Shown piece after piece: positions 1 through 8,532 of a DNA stretch of 64,000 nt; the first letter of the stretch is position 1; every line of letters starts with the position of its first letter. Origin of the DNA: Palsa-504 sp963739615 (GTDB taxonomy: Bacteria; Actinomycetota; Actinomycetes; Streptosporangiales; Streptosporangiaceae); contig CAVUBD010000030.1 of the NCBI GenBank assembly GCA_963739615.1, positions 62,001 to 126,000 of the forward strand, written 5' to 3'. Both the position numbers and the translations under genes were made by a program. Under the pieces are notes generated by a model. It was not told the DNA's origin and ran no database searches. It saw only the letters and a list, made by a program, of their open reading frames with translations.

Positions 1-1760
1 AACTCCGGCTTGTCGAGGGAGAAGTACGCCCCGTCAGGCAGCAGGAGGTGCGGCTCACCACGGCTGAGGGCCAGGAACACGTCGAGGAACGGGACCGGCC
101 GCCCCTCCACGGTGATCGTCACGCCGAGGTCGAACCAGTCGCTGTCACCGGCCACCTCGTCGGTGGACACCGCGATCCGCAGCGAATCCCCGGCCTCCCT
201 GTAGTCGGCTGGCTCACCGCTGACCTCGACGATGAGCCCGGGGTGACCGGCCAGCAGCGGCAGCAGCCCGGTGCTGAACCGCATCGTGTCGATGCCGGTC
301 AGCCGGGTGCGCGGGGCGAGCGCAGGCACCGTCGCGCCGGGCGTGCCATTGCCCGGCTGGAGCAGCCCGTAGCGGTCCAGCGGCAGGTCGAGGCAGCCCA
401 GCAGCGCTTGCTCGGCGGCCAGGTCCCGGTACCCGTCGTCCGGGCCGCCTGCCTCAAGCGGGGCGCGCAGCGGCGAATCCCCGACCCGGTAGGCCCATTC
501 CCAGCTCACCTCGAGTTCGTGACCGCTTCCGTAGCGGGCCAGGAGCACCAGGTCCGGCCCGGCGATCTCGGGCGGGGTGAATGACCCGTCCGAGGAGATC
601 AGCGCCGCGGTCTGCCGCAGCCGCGGATAGTAGCGGTCCCGGAACCTGGGCTCCTCGGCCGCGGGCACCTCCAGCGACTCACCCTCCAGCGCCATCCGCT
701 GCAGCGGCGGCGGCACCGGCCGGGCCAGCCTGGCCAGCCGGAACCGCCAGCCCCCGGGGTCGGCGCCCGACGCCTGGGCGTGGTCGATGAACACCGCGCC
801 ATGCCCCCCAGCCCCGATGAACGCGACCGGCACGGCCGGCTCCCCGTCATCGGCGCGGATCACCGGGACAATCCGCAAGCCGCCGGCCTCGCCTCGGATC
901 ACGTCCAGGCAGAACCCGGCCTCCTCGTACCCGGCCAGCACGCCGCGCTTGCCCGGGTACACCAGCCGCAGGCCAGCTGCGCGGGCCTCATCCAGCAGCG
1001 GCCAGAGCTGGCCTGAGCCGATCGAGGAGAACTCGATCGACCGGTCGTCACCGTAGTGGTAGCCGTGGTAGCCGCCGCGACCCCCGGACGCCTGATAGAG
1101 CACGTACAGTTCCCGCAGCAGCCGCACCTGCTGCTGACTGTAGTCGCGGGAGTAGCCCAGCGTGTCCAGCCTGGCCCAGCTCAGATCGCCGGCCGCCCAG
1201 CCGCCGTTCTTGCCCGCCCGGACCAGCCGCGCGATCAGCCTCAGCGGCGCCTGCCCGGCCGGCGGCTGGCCCCAGCGAGCGTGGCCCGGACCACCGGTCA
1301 GCGCGAGCTCGATCGCCAGCGGCGTCGCGCCGCCGCGCGCGGATCCGCCCGCGTCCAGCACCGAGTCCAGCGACTGTTCCCACGCCGCCGGCTGCGGGCT
1401 CTGCGCTCGGGCCGCTCCCGGCGACCCGGGATCCAGGGCGGACAGGACCAGCGCGACGACGTGCTTGCAGTTGAACTCGACAGGGCAGCTGCACTCGCCC
1501 ATCTCGAACTTGGCGGGCCGCCCGTCGGCCAGCGAGAAGAACGCGGCCGCGTGGTAGATGCTGCCGCCCTGGCCGCGGACCTCCCCGCGAAGCGCGGAGT
1601 CCGCTGGATCCCACGTGGCATGCAGTACCGCCTGCTGCCGCGCGTACTCGGCGCCCCTGACGTAACTGCCCCCGCCGATGGCCTGTCGCAGGGTAGAAAG
1701 GTCGAGCTCGAGCATTATCACATGCTGCATGGCGAGGAGGATATCGGTCGGCACTGTCAT
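1..1760 (-). CDS. SWIM zinc-finger SNF2-type helicase, N-terminal part (C-terminus beyond window)
   Basis: Read right to left from ATG at 1760; the frame stays open to base 1 (about 586 codons), so the motor domains lie outside the window. Near residue 95 there is a SWIM zinc finger (CSCPVEFNCKHVV, pattern CxCx(5)CxH), a DNA- or protein-binding module. The rest looks like the bacterial SNF2-associated region, and the last visible residues (LLLPDGAYFSLDKPE) are the conserved segment that normally precedes the SNF2 ATPase domain. In-frame ATGs at 1730 and 1715 are alternative starts. The product is expected to be a DNA translocase in repair or chromosome maintenance. The family assignment is firm; the cellular role is inferred. 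Confidence 0.8.
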   Translation of the reverse strand, partial: MTVPTDILLAMQHVIMLELDLSTLRQAIGGGSYVRGAEYARQQAVLHATWDPADSALRGEVRGQGGSIYHAAAFFSLADGRPAKFEMGECSCPVEFNCKHVVALVLSALDPGSPGAARAQSPQPAAWEQSLDSVLDAGGSARGGATPLAIELALTGGPGHARWGQPPAGQAPLRLIARLVRAGKNGGWAAGDLSWARLDTLGYSRDYSQQQVRLLRELYVLYQASGGRGGYHGYHYGDDRSIEFSSIGSGQLWPLLDEARAAGLRLVYPGKRGVLAGYEEAGFCLDVIRGEAGGLRIVPVIRADDGEPAVPVAFIGAGGHGAVFIDHAQASGADPGGWRFRLARLARPVPPPLQRMALEGESLEVPAAEEPRFRDRYYPRLRQTAALISSDGSFTPPEIAGPDLVLLARYGSGHELEVSWEWAYRVGDSPLRAPLEAGGPDDGYRDLAAEQALLGCLDLPLDRYGLLQPGNGTPGATVPALAPRTRLTGIDTMRFSTGLLPLLAGHPGLIVEVSGEPADYREAGDSLRIAVSTDEVAGDSDWFDLGVTITVEGRPVPFLDVFLALSRGEPHLLLPDGAYFSLDKPE

Positions 1761-2153
1761 TCCTGCCCTGACCCGCCGGGTCGGCCAAGAGCTTTACTGA
1801 TCGGGCCGAACGAGCCACCGCTAGGCTCCTCTGCCCAGTTCGGCGCGACACGGGGCCGGCCGCGGGAGGGCCGCTCCGTTCGGGACCACCCAGATGGTCC
1901 TGGGGCAGCCCCGGTTACCGTCGTCGCGGAGTGCGGCGATCCCGAGTTCCTCCGCGGTCCCGACGCGCGCGAGTTCCCCGCTCGTCCATCCGGTCATCGT
2001 CACTGCGTTGCTCTCATGCAGGATCTCCCTGGCTGCTTTCGGGGAGGGCTGGAACTATCCAGGTAACCGGGCCCGGCGTCCGCCAGGGAGTGCCTGCCGA
2101 CCCAGGTACTGACAGGGCCCCCAGCGCCGCTGGCCGGGACCTAGCCTGGAGTC
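1761..2153. other. Intergenic stretch with no convincing gene
   Basis: This 393-base stretch lies between the divergent helicase start and an HTH remnant. Short frames on both strands show no recognisable domain. It probably holds the helicase promoter, but I see no clear -35/-10 pair. Confidence 0.4.
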
Positions 2154-2255
2154 ATGGACAACCGGACCGAGATCCGCGAGTTCCTGGCCTCCAGGCGCGC
2201 CAGGATCACGCCTGAGCAAGCGGGGCTCCCCGTCTTCGGCGGTCACCGGCGCGTT
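2154..2255 (+). pseudogene. 5' remnant of an MmyB-type XRE regulator
   Basis: The first 33 or so codons (MDNRTEIREFLASRRARITPE, then AGLPVFGGHRRVP) match the highly conserved start of actinobacterial XRE regulators of the MmyB-like class, which should continue with GLRREEVA and a full helix-turn-helix. Homology stops abruptly at about 2255 and unrelated sequence leads straight into the aldo/keto reductase start. Such regulators often sit next to an oxidoreductase they control. The gene has lost more than 80 percent of its length and cannot work. Confidence 0.7.
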
Positions 2256-2328
2256 CCTCGCCAGCTGGACCACCGAACCCGCCCAGCCGTCCACGGTGAC
2301 GTGACGGATCGAAGAACAGGAGTCAGCC

Positions 2329-3003
2329 ATGGAGTACACATGTTTGGGCCACTCGGGCCTCCGGGTGAGCCGGATCGCGCTCGGCTGCATGAGTTTCGGC
2401 GACAGCTCGCGGGGCCTGCATCAATGGGCCCTTGACGAGGAGGCGGCTGAACCGATCTTCCGGCAGGCCATCGATCTCAGCATCACCTTCTGGGACACCG
2501 CGAACGCTTACGGCATCGGCACCTCCGAGGAGATCGTCGGAAGGGCACTGAAAAAGTACACGAGCCGGGAGAACATCGTCCTGGCCACCAAGGTGTTCTT
2601 CAAGATGCACGACGGTCCGGGCGGGGCGGGACTGTCACGCCGGGCCATCATGGAACAGATCGACGCCTCGCTGAGCCGTCTCGGCACGGACTACGTGGAC
2701 CTTTACCAGATCCACCGCTTCGACCCGCAGACGCCGGTCGAGGAGACCATGGAGGCATTGCACGATGTGGTCAAGGCCGGGAAGGCCCGCTACCTCGGCG
2801 CTTCCTCGATGTGGGCATGGCAGTTCGCCAGCATGCAGCACACCGCGGACCTGCATGGCTGGACCCGGTTCGTGTCCATGCAGGACCAGTACAGCCTGAT
2901 GCAGCGCGAGGAGGAGCGCGAGATGTTCGGCCTGCTGGCCGACCAGGGAGTGGCGAGCATCCCGTGGAGCCCGCTGGCCAGGGGCCGGCTGGCCCGGCCA
3001 TGG
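2329..3003 (+). pseudogene. Aldo/keto reductase, truncated at the 3' end
   Basis: The frame from ATG 2329 encodes a standard NADPH-dependent aldo/keto reductase for about 225 residues: ALGCMSFGD, FWDTANAYG with the catalytic Asp and Tyr, LATKVF with the catalytic Lys region, YQIHRFD with the catalytic His, and SPLARGRL. At about 3003 the homology ends and the frame runs on to 3351 through antisense transposase sequence. The missing quarter includes the cofactor phosphate-binding loop (the usual 'RS..R' segment), so activity is unlikely. The break coincides with the edge of the IS701-type fragment. Confidence 0.85.
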
Positions 3004-3228
3004 GCCTGGTGGCGGCGGATCGCGACATCGGAGCGGACCTGGAAGCCGGCCCAGCCCAGCTGGTCCTTGACCTGCTTGCAGCTCTGGCCGGTCCACTGCC
3101 GGATCGAGCAGATCCGCACTATCTCGGCCAGAGCGGCGGCCAGGTGCGGGCTGTCTGCCTCTCGCGGGCCGCCCGGCCGGGGCAAGGTGGCAGCCAGTTA
3201 CCAGGTGACCTTGTCCGGCAGGTGCCCG
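3004..3228 (-). pseudogene. IS701-type transposase fragment
   Basis: Read leftward, the sequence encodes HLPDKVTW, a stop, then LAATLPRPGGPREADSPHL and WTGQSCKQVKDQLGWAGFQ, ending RSDVAIRRHQ. This is the conserved region near the C-terminus of IS701-family transposases (usually EQSYKQVKDELGWADFQVRSD). A TAA replaces the Tyr codon after VTW, and homology stops at 3004 where the aldo/keto reductase remnant begins. No terminal repeats could be defined. It is a dead fragment marking an old insertion or deletion. Confidence 0.7.
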
Positions 3229-3257
3229 GGCCGGTCCAGCCGGTTCAGCCGGTCCAG

Positions 3258-3313
3258 CCGCAACGATGTGACATGGGTGCGGTTGTATCCGCCTCGTTGT
3301 CACATCGTTGCGG
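3258..3313. repeat. 16-bp perfect inverted repeat (hairpin)
   Basis: CCGCAACGATGTGACA at 3258-3273 is mirrored exactly at 3298-3313 with a 24-base loop. It lies in the gap behind the IS701 fragment and downstream of the convergent monooxygenase and DUF4396 remnant. It could be a transcription terminator (there is no U-tract), a MITE-like end pair, or a leftover element end. Confidence 0.6.
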
Positions 3314-3488
3314 TCGGTCAGGCGGTCCCGCGACCCGATGGCGGTACCTGACGGGCTGGTGAGAAACCGGAGGCGGGTAAAGGCAATCTGCTGCGGCACT
3401 AGCGGCTTTGGCGCGCCTGCTCAAGGCGCTGTGGCCAGCCAGCATTTGTCTTTATGCGCCTGCCGGTGATCTTCGGGCTGATCAGAAC

Positions 3489-3640
3489 CAACGTCGGCCA
3501 CGGTGGCACCGAGGCCGAAGACGGAGAACTCGGCGATGATGTCGCCCAGGGTGCAGCCGGCCCCGCAGTGCGACACGCCGATTGCCGTGGTGACGTAGCC
3601 GGGCCTGGCCGGCGGGTCACCGTGCTCGATTTGCCAGCGG
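3489..3640 (-). pseudogene. DUF4396 gene fragment
   Basis: The frame encodes GYVTTAIGVSHCGAGCTLGD followed by IIAEFSVFGLGATVADV. The SHCGAGCTLGD motif is the hallmark of DUF4396 membrane proteins, a family of unknown function whose members also have several further membrane helices. Nothing recognisable precedes or follows, so only the central motif is left, between the monooxygenase and the hairpin at 3258. Confidence 0.6.
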
Positions 3641-3692
3641 CGGGTCTGCGGTGAGCATGACCGGGGCACGCACCGCGGCCCGTTCGGAATAA

Positions 3693-5273
3693 TTAACGGC
3701 AGCCGGCCGAACGGCCGGTGGTTTTCCCTGGGCGGAGCATGGTCGCCGACGGGGGATTGGTGCCGAAGCCGGGCAGGGCGCGGCAGAGCGCGGACAGCTG
3801 GCGCCCGGCCTGCAGGACCGTGCCGTCGGGGCGGACGATGGCGGCCTGCGCGTGGCCGCGGGTCAGCCAGCGGTGCAGCTGGCGGCCTGGCGAGGCCGTG
3901 ATGAGAACGGCCCCGCGACGCTCGATTTCTGCTTGCTGAGCGGCGGACGGCTCGGCGGCGGTGACGATCGCGAACCGGCCCGCGGCCACGTCGTCGAAAC
4001 GGCGGCCGTCTTCCAATACCGGATTGGGGCAGAGCCTGCCCGCGAGAGTGCGGCGCAGGCGCGGCCGCAGCACCAGGCCGGACCGGTGCAGAGGCGGGGT
4101 CTGGCTGCTCAGGATCTGTTCCTTGAGCCCGGGCACGAGCCGCAGCCGCGGCGCCAGCACGCGGCGCAGCAGGTCGCCGGGCTCGCCGCCCGACGTCATC
4201 GCCGTGCCGACCAGTCTCGCCAGCCGGATCAGGGAACGGGCGTGGGGTTCGCGTTCGGTCTCGTAGCTGCGCAGGACGGTCTCGGGCAGAGTCCCGTCGA
4301 GCACGCCGGCGAGTTTCCAGGCCAGGTTCGCCGCGTCGCGCAGCCCGGCTCCCAGGCCCTGGCCGATGAAGGGCGGGGTGAGGTGGGCGGCGTCGCCGAG
4401 CAGGAACATCCGGCGGTCGCGCCACCGGTCGGCGACCTGGGCCCGGAACGTGTACTCGGCCGCGCGGACGATCTCAAGCTCCCCGGCGGGAACGCCGCTG
4501 GTCCACGGCGCGATCAGCGGATGCAACCGGGTCATCTCGCGGTAGTCGCCGGCGGCTTCGCCGGGCGCCAGCCGGAATTCCCAGCGGTAGCGGGTCTTCC
4601 CGATACGCATGTACGTGCACGGGCGGGCCGGATCGCAGACTTGGTGGACGCCCTCCCACTGGCCGAGGTCGGCCTCGGTGGCCACGTCGACGACGAGCCA
4701 GCGTTGCGCGAACTTCAGGTCGCGCATCGTGGCGCCGATCGAGGCCCGGGTCAGGCTGCCGGCCCCGTCGCAGCCCAGGACGTACGCCGCGACCAGCCAG
4801 TCCGGCCGGCCGGCCATCCGGTCGGTGAAGTCGACCCGCACGCCGCTGGCATCTTGCGCCAGGGCGGTAACCTCGCATGAGCTGCGGATCGTGGCGGCGC
4901 GGTACCGCCCGAGGTTGGCCCGCAGGATCGCCTCAAGCTCCGGCTGGTCGAACATGTTCGCCTCGGGGTAGCCGTGCCTGCCGGCCGCGGCGCCGCGCTG
5001 GAACTCGGCCAGGACCCCCCCGGTCCGGTCGACGAGCCGCAGCCCCCGGCACGGCCGGGAGATCGCGGCGAACCCGTCGCCGAGCCCGAGACGCGCCACG
5101 ATGCGGTAGACCTCGTCGTCGAGGTGGACCGCGCGGGGCTGCGGATAGATCGCCTCCCACCGGTCGAGCACCAGGCACTCGACGCCGTACTGGGCGAGCA
5201 GCGTCGCGGCGGTGAGCCCGGTCGGGCCGGCGCCGACGATGACCACCGGTATCGCTGCTCCGGTCATGCTCAC
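3693..5273 (-). CDS. FAD-dependent aromatic monooxygenase (MhpA/PheA-TfdB type)
   Basis: 526 residues, normal for group A flavin monooxygenases that hydroxylate aromatic rings using NAD(P)H and O2. Visible motifs: the N-terminal FAD dinucleotide-binding loop GAGPTGL (residues 14-20), the middle DG-type motif in GCDGAGSLTRASIG (near 187), and the FAD/ribityl motif GDAAHLTPPFIGQGLGAG (near 292). A thioredoxin-like C-terminal domain follows. The closest recognised subgroup acts on 3-(3-hydroxyphenyl)propionate-like substrates, but the substrate cannot be read from sequence. Start ATG at 5273. It is co-directional with pirin, 33 bases downstream of it, and may share its promoter. Confidence 0.85.
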   Translation of the reverse strand: MSMTGAAIPVVIVGAGPTGLTAATLLAQYGVECLVLDRWEAIYPQPRAVHLDDEVYRIVARLGLGDGFAAISRPCRGLRLVDRTGGVLAEFQRGAAAGRHGYPEANMFDQPELEAILRANLGRYRAATIRSSCEVTALAQDASGVRVDFTDRMAGRPDWLVAAYVLGCDGAGSLTRASIGATMRDLKFAQRWLVVDVATEADLGQWEGVHQVCDPARPCTYMRIGKTRYRWEFRLAPGEAAGDYREMTRLHPLIAPWTSGVPAGELEIVRAAEYTFRAQVADRWRDRRMFLLGDAAHLTPPFIGQGLGAGLRDAANLAWKLAGVLDGTLPETVLRSYETEREPHARSLIRLARLVGTAMTSGGEPGDLLRRVLAPRLRLVPGLKEQILSSQTPPLHRSGLVLRPRLRRTLAGRLCPNPVLEDGRRFDDVAAGRFAIVTAAEPSAAQQAEIERRGAVLITASPGRQLHRWLTRGHAQAAIVRPDGTVLQAGRQLSALCRALPGFGTNPPSATMLRPGKTTGRSAGCR

Positions 5274-5306
5274 CGGCCGTACTCTACGGCCCGGCCCGGC
5301 TCGCGG

Positions 5307-6086
5307 TCAGCCGAGGGCGGCGTGCATCTCCCAGACCAGGATCTCGGCCGGCTCCACCGCGGCGACCTGCTGCCCGCCGGTGGCGGTGAGGCGGACCGCG
5401 TCGCCTGCGGCCAGCGGCCCGGCTTCCTCCAGGGTGACGCGGCCGCGGGGGACGAACAGGTGCAGGAAGGGCGCCTCGGGGAGCTGGACGCCCTGGCCGG
5501 GCTGCAGCCGGGCGACGTGCAGGGCGGCGTACCGGTTCTTGATCCGGATGGCCGCGGCGCCGTCGTGCTCCGGCATGCCGGAGGCGACGGTCACCAGGCC
5601 GCCCGAGAGCAGCTCGTGGTCGATCTCCAGCTGCTCATAGCCGGGGGTGATCCCGCCCTCATCCGGCACGACCCACATCTGCACGAAGTGCACCGGGTCG
5701 CTGTGCGCAGCGCCGGTGCTTGCAGGGTCGGCCAGCCGCCAGGAGTCGTTCTTCTCGCTGTGCAGGATGCCGGTGCCGGCGCTCATCCGCTGCGCCAGGC
5801 CCGGGTAGATCACGCCGGTGTGGCCCTCGGAGTCCTGGTGCACCAGCGAGCCCTGCAGTACCCAGGTGACGATCTCCATGTCCTGGTGCGGGTGGGTCTC
5901 GAAGCCGGTGCCCGGCTTGACGATGTCGTCGTTATTGACCAGCAGCAGCCCGTGGTGGGTGTTGGCCGGATCGTAGTGGCGGCTGAAGCTGAAGCTGTGC
6001 TTGCTGTCCAACCAGCCCAGGCGGGTCTTGAACCGCTCATCGGCGCGGCGGACGTCGACCTGGGGAGTCAGCGTGGCGTTGGTCAT
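5307..6086 (-). CDS. Pirin family protein (bicupin, quercetinase-like)
   Basis: ATG 6086 is preferred over the upstream GTG 6101 because an AAGGAG ribosome site sits 6 bases before it and overlaps the GTG. The product is 259 residues, typical for pirin. The N-terminal cupin carries the metal site: HPHQDMEIVTWVLQG, and HSEKN further on, supply the His and Glu ligands. Pirins are Fe- or Cu-binding cytoplasmic proteins; some oxidise quercetin or respond to redox stress. Two 12-bp palindromes lie 51-83 bases upstream and probably bind a regulator. Confidence 0.88.
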   Translation of the reverse strand: MTNATLTPQVDVRRADERFKTRLGWLDSKHSFSFSRHYDPANTHHGLLLVNNDDIVKPGTGFETHPHQDMEIVTWVLQGSLVHQDSEGHTGVIYPGLAQRMSAGTGILHSEKNDSWRLADPASTGAAHSDPVHFVQMWVVPDEGGITPGYEQLEIDHELLSGGLVTVASGMPEHDGAAAIRIKNRYAALHVARLQPGQGVQLPEAPFLHLFVPRGRVTLEEAGPLAAGDAVRLTATGGQQVAAVEPAEILVWEMHAALG

Positions 6087-6136
6087 CTCGGGCTCCTTCA
6101 CGCGATGGTGAGCTGTCCGGGCCCAGCTCCCAGCTA

Positions 6137-6169
6137 ATGACGTGTCATGTAACTTGTATGACGCGTCAT
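6137..6169. promoter_or_regulatory. Twin 12-bp palindromic operators upstream of pirin
   Basis: ATGACGTGTCAT (6137-6148, one mismatch from perfect) and ATGACGCGTCAT (6158-6169, perfect) start 21 bases apart, two helical turns, so two dimers would bind the same face. They lie between pirin and the divergent gene at 6228, and so could control both. The cognate regulator is unknown. Confidence 0.65.
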
Positions 6170-6227
6170 CAATTCCCCGGAACGACTATGCTCCTCAGGT
6201 CACCTAAGCGAGAGTTCGGTGGTCGTG

Positions 6228-6407
6228 ATGCAGCTCACCCGGCAGCATGTGATTGATCTCTTGCGCAAGGCAGGATTCTCGGAGGCAGCCGATGAGGCCC
6301 TGAAGATGCTGCCCGACCCGGTGGATCTCGATGACGCCGCGAAATGGGGCGCCCAGTACGGCATTACCAGGGATGAGCTGGTTAGCCGGATGGGCGGCAG
6401 CCCATGA
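6228..6407 (+). CDS. Small conserved helical protein
   Basis: 59 residues from ATG 6228 (ATG 6219 is an alternative). The sequence MQLTRQHVIDLLRKAGF, then a DP-V-D-L pattern and ITRDELVSRMGGSP, predicts three amphipathic helices with no membrane segment. It resembles short hypothetical proteins common in actinomycetes. Function unknown. It is divergent from pirin and shares the operator region at 6137-6169. Confidence 0.6.
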   Translation: MQLTRQHVIDLLRKAGFSEAADEALKMLPDPVDLDDAAKWGAQYGITRDELVSRMGGSP

Positions 6408-6516
6408 ACTATCGAACCAGCGCCACCATGGGTGCGTTACCCAACGGGAAGCCTGGTCTCCCGCGGCGGGCACATTTCAACTGGCCGTCGCGTAGGCTTC
6501 GCCCAGCCGGGAGGAC

Positions 6517-7446
6517 ATGGTGATCAAGGGCAGGCATCGGCGGGGCAAGACGGCCCGCTGGCTGCGGCGAAGGCTGCATGGCGCGGGCGCGCTGCTGCTG
6601 GCCGTGTCCGCCTGTATCCACCTGTACTTGTACCTGACCGGCTACCAGTCGATCCCCGTCATCGGCTGGCTGTTCCTGCTGCAGGTCATCGTGGCGTTCG
6701 TCCTGACGGCAGCGGTGCTGGTGACCCACAGCTGGCTGGCGGCCGCGGCGAGTGCGGCGTTCGCGCTGTCCACGCTCGGCGCCTACCTGCTGGCGGTATG
6801 GACGGGGCTGTTCGGGTTCAAGGAGATCCGCACCAGGGCGGGGATCGCCGCCGGGCTGATCGAGGTCGCCGCCTTCGGTGTCCTGGCCCTGGCCGCGATC
6901 ACCGCAGGTTCCGTGCGGCAGGCCGATGCGCCGGTCAGCCGGCGGGCCCGGCTGCTGGGCCGGGTGCAGGCAGCCTTCTCGCTGGTGATCGGCGCGGTCG
7001 GCGCTGTCTCGGTGGCCGCCCTGGCCCTGCTCGGCGTGGCCGAAGCCAGCGCGAGCGGGACACCCGCGGCCGCTGGCGCCGCGGGGGTTACGTTGAAGAC
7101 CGCGACGATCGGCGGTGTCGCCGTGCTCACCAACGCTGCGGGCCTGACCCTGTACTGGTTCGCGCCTGACACCACGGCGACCTCCAATTGCACAGGGTCG
7201 TGCACCGCGTACTGGCCGCCGGTCACCGGCAATCCCAGGGCCGGCCCGGGCGTGACGGGCAGGCTCGGGAGCATCACCCGGCCGGGCGGGAGCCTGCAGG
7301 CGGCCTACGACGGGCATCCCTTGTACACCTATATCGGCGACAGCGGCCCGGGCCAGGCGAAAGGCAACCACCTCGACCTCAACGGCGGCCTGTGGTACGA
7401 GGTCCGCGTGTCCGGGGGAGGTACGCCAGGACCGGACCGCGCATAG
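6517..7446 (+). CDS. Membrane protein with two C-terminal Yx(FWY)xxD repeats (Lipoprotein_15 / COG4315)
   Basis: 309 residues. After a basic N-terminus come about four or five hydrophobic helices (roughly residues 20-180). The exported C-terminal part holds two copies of the Yx(FWY)xxD motif, LYWFAPDT with TGSCTAYWPPV after it, and LYTYIGDSGPGQ, the signature of COG4315 proteins. Those are normally free lipoproteins; here the repeats are tethered to a multi-helix membrane domain. The conserved Cys pair in NCTGSCTAYWPP is present. Function unknown; related proteins are placed in redox or electron-transfer settings. The ATG at 6517 is close behind GGGAGGACAT. Confidence 0.75.
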   Translation: MVIKGRHRRGKTARWLRRRLHGAGALLLAVSACIHLYLYLTGYQSIPVIGWLFLLQVIVAFVLTAAVLVTHSWLAAAASAAFALSTLGAYLLAVWTGLFGFKEIRTRAGIAAGLIEVAAFGVLALAAITAGSVRQADAPVSRRARLLGRVQAAFSLVIGAVGAVSVAALALLGVAEASASGTPAAAGAAGVTLKTATIGGVAVLTNAAGLTLYWFAPDTTATSNCTGSCTAYWPPVTGNPRAGPGVTGRLGSITRPGGSLQAAYDGHPLYTYIGDSGPGQAKGNHLDLNGGLWYEVRVSGGGTPGPDRA

Positions 7447-7824
7447 CATTGCGCTGGCCCGGCTCTGCGGCCGCGGACGATTCGGGATACGGGACCAGCC
7501 GATGGCAGACCAGACCGGCGATGGCACGCACCGGAACTCGTTTGACCTTGGCCGCGCCCTCCTCCCGAGGTCAGTCACCCGGTTCGATATCCGTCAACTG
7601 ACCGATGTCTCTGACTGCAAATTGCAGCAGTATTTGTCGTGCAATCGGCGCCGGGCAGCACCTGCCCGGACCGCACTCAGACTCCCGCGTGACCGGCCTG
7701 CGCCCAGTCCGTACACCTGTACGCACGCCCTCGGTCACGCGGGCCTTCTTCACTGAAGATGATCCGTCCTCCCCGTGGAGCAGACCGTGCTAGTTAACGC
7801 CTATCCGGCACAGCGTGCTCGCAG
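7447..7824. other. Intergenic stretch, no gene supported
   Basis: Frames of 60-84 codons occur on both strands but show no family resemblance or ribosome site. No repeat or tRNA-like fold was noticed. Confidence 0.4.
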
Positions 7825-8532
7825 TTGTTCGGACGCTACCCGCTGGCGGTCACGTCGCACGCCGCGGACCGCGGGTACCGGTCGATGGTCCTGATGAACC
7901 GCCCTGCCGGGCCGGCCGGTTTCTTCGTCCTCACCCAGGCCGGCGACGACCTTTTCGTCATCCGCTCATGGGACCGCCGCGACGGGATCAACCAGCAGAT
8001 CAGGCCGGGGGAACCGGTGGCCGGCCTCATCCACCAGGTGGTCACCGACGGCATACCGGTCCCGCACGATGGCGCGCTGCTCGGCTGGATAACCGACAGC
8101 CAGGTAACCGTCATGCTGGCGGTGCACTGCAGGCAGCCAGAAACCTGGGACGATCCGGTCCCCGTCCCCGAGATCCGGGTTATGCCGATGGCCGGCACGA
8201 GCGAACTGCTGCACTGGCCGCCGTTCACAGCCGGCCCGCTCGACGACGGGCGGGTGTGGGAGTACATCGAGCGAGGCCAGCTCGTGGATATCGTCCCCCT
8301 CGTCAGTCACAGCGCCGGACACGCGTTCTGGGTGCCCTCACCGGACCGGCGGAGCGCCCGGCACGAGGAAGGGAGCATCGTTATCACCGGCAACCTGCCG
8401 GCTGAGGAGTACTGGCTGCCCGCCGGCATCTACCTGGATCACTGGACACTCCGCGAGGGCATCCAGCCGCCGCCAGCGGGAGACCTGCTGATACTCCCCG
8501 GCGTCGTGGACCTGGCCCGCAGGTTCCGGTAA
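7825..8532 (+). CDS. Hypothetical protein, 235 residues
   Basis: I do not recognise this family. The protein has no signal peptide or membrane helix, is rich in Trp, Pro and Asp, and shows an alternating beta-strand pattern (FFVLTQAGDDLFVIRSWDRR, then VTVMLAVHCRQP). Its last 195 bases overlap the end of the convergent CoA-transferase frame, probably because that gene has lost its original stop. ATG 7825 has no strong ribosome site; ATG 7885 is possible. Confidence 0.55.
   Translation: MFGRYPLAVTSHAADRGYRSMVLMNRPAGPAGFFVLTQAGDDLFVIRSWDRRDGINQQIRPGEPVAGLIHQVVTDGIPVPHDGALLGWITDSQVTVMLAVHCRQPETWDDPVPVPEIRVMPMAGTSELLHWPPFTAGPLDDGRVWEYIERGQLVDIVPLVSHSAGHAFWVPSPDRRSARHEEGSIVITGNLPAEEYWLPAGIYLDHWTLREGIQPPPAGDLLILPGVVDLARRFR

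Noticed and set aside
1056..2066. Long plus-strand and other-frame minus-strand frames over the SWIM/SNF2 gene
   Set aside because: The third minus-strand frame, open to the window edge, holds the SWIM finger and SNF2-associated motifs.
3852..4880. 342-codon plus-strand frame over the monooxygenase
   Set aside because: No ribosome site or domain; the minus-strand FAD motifs are clear.
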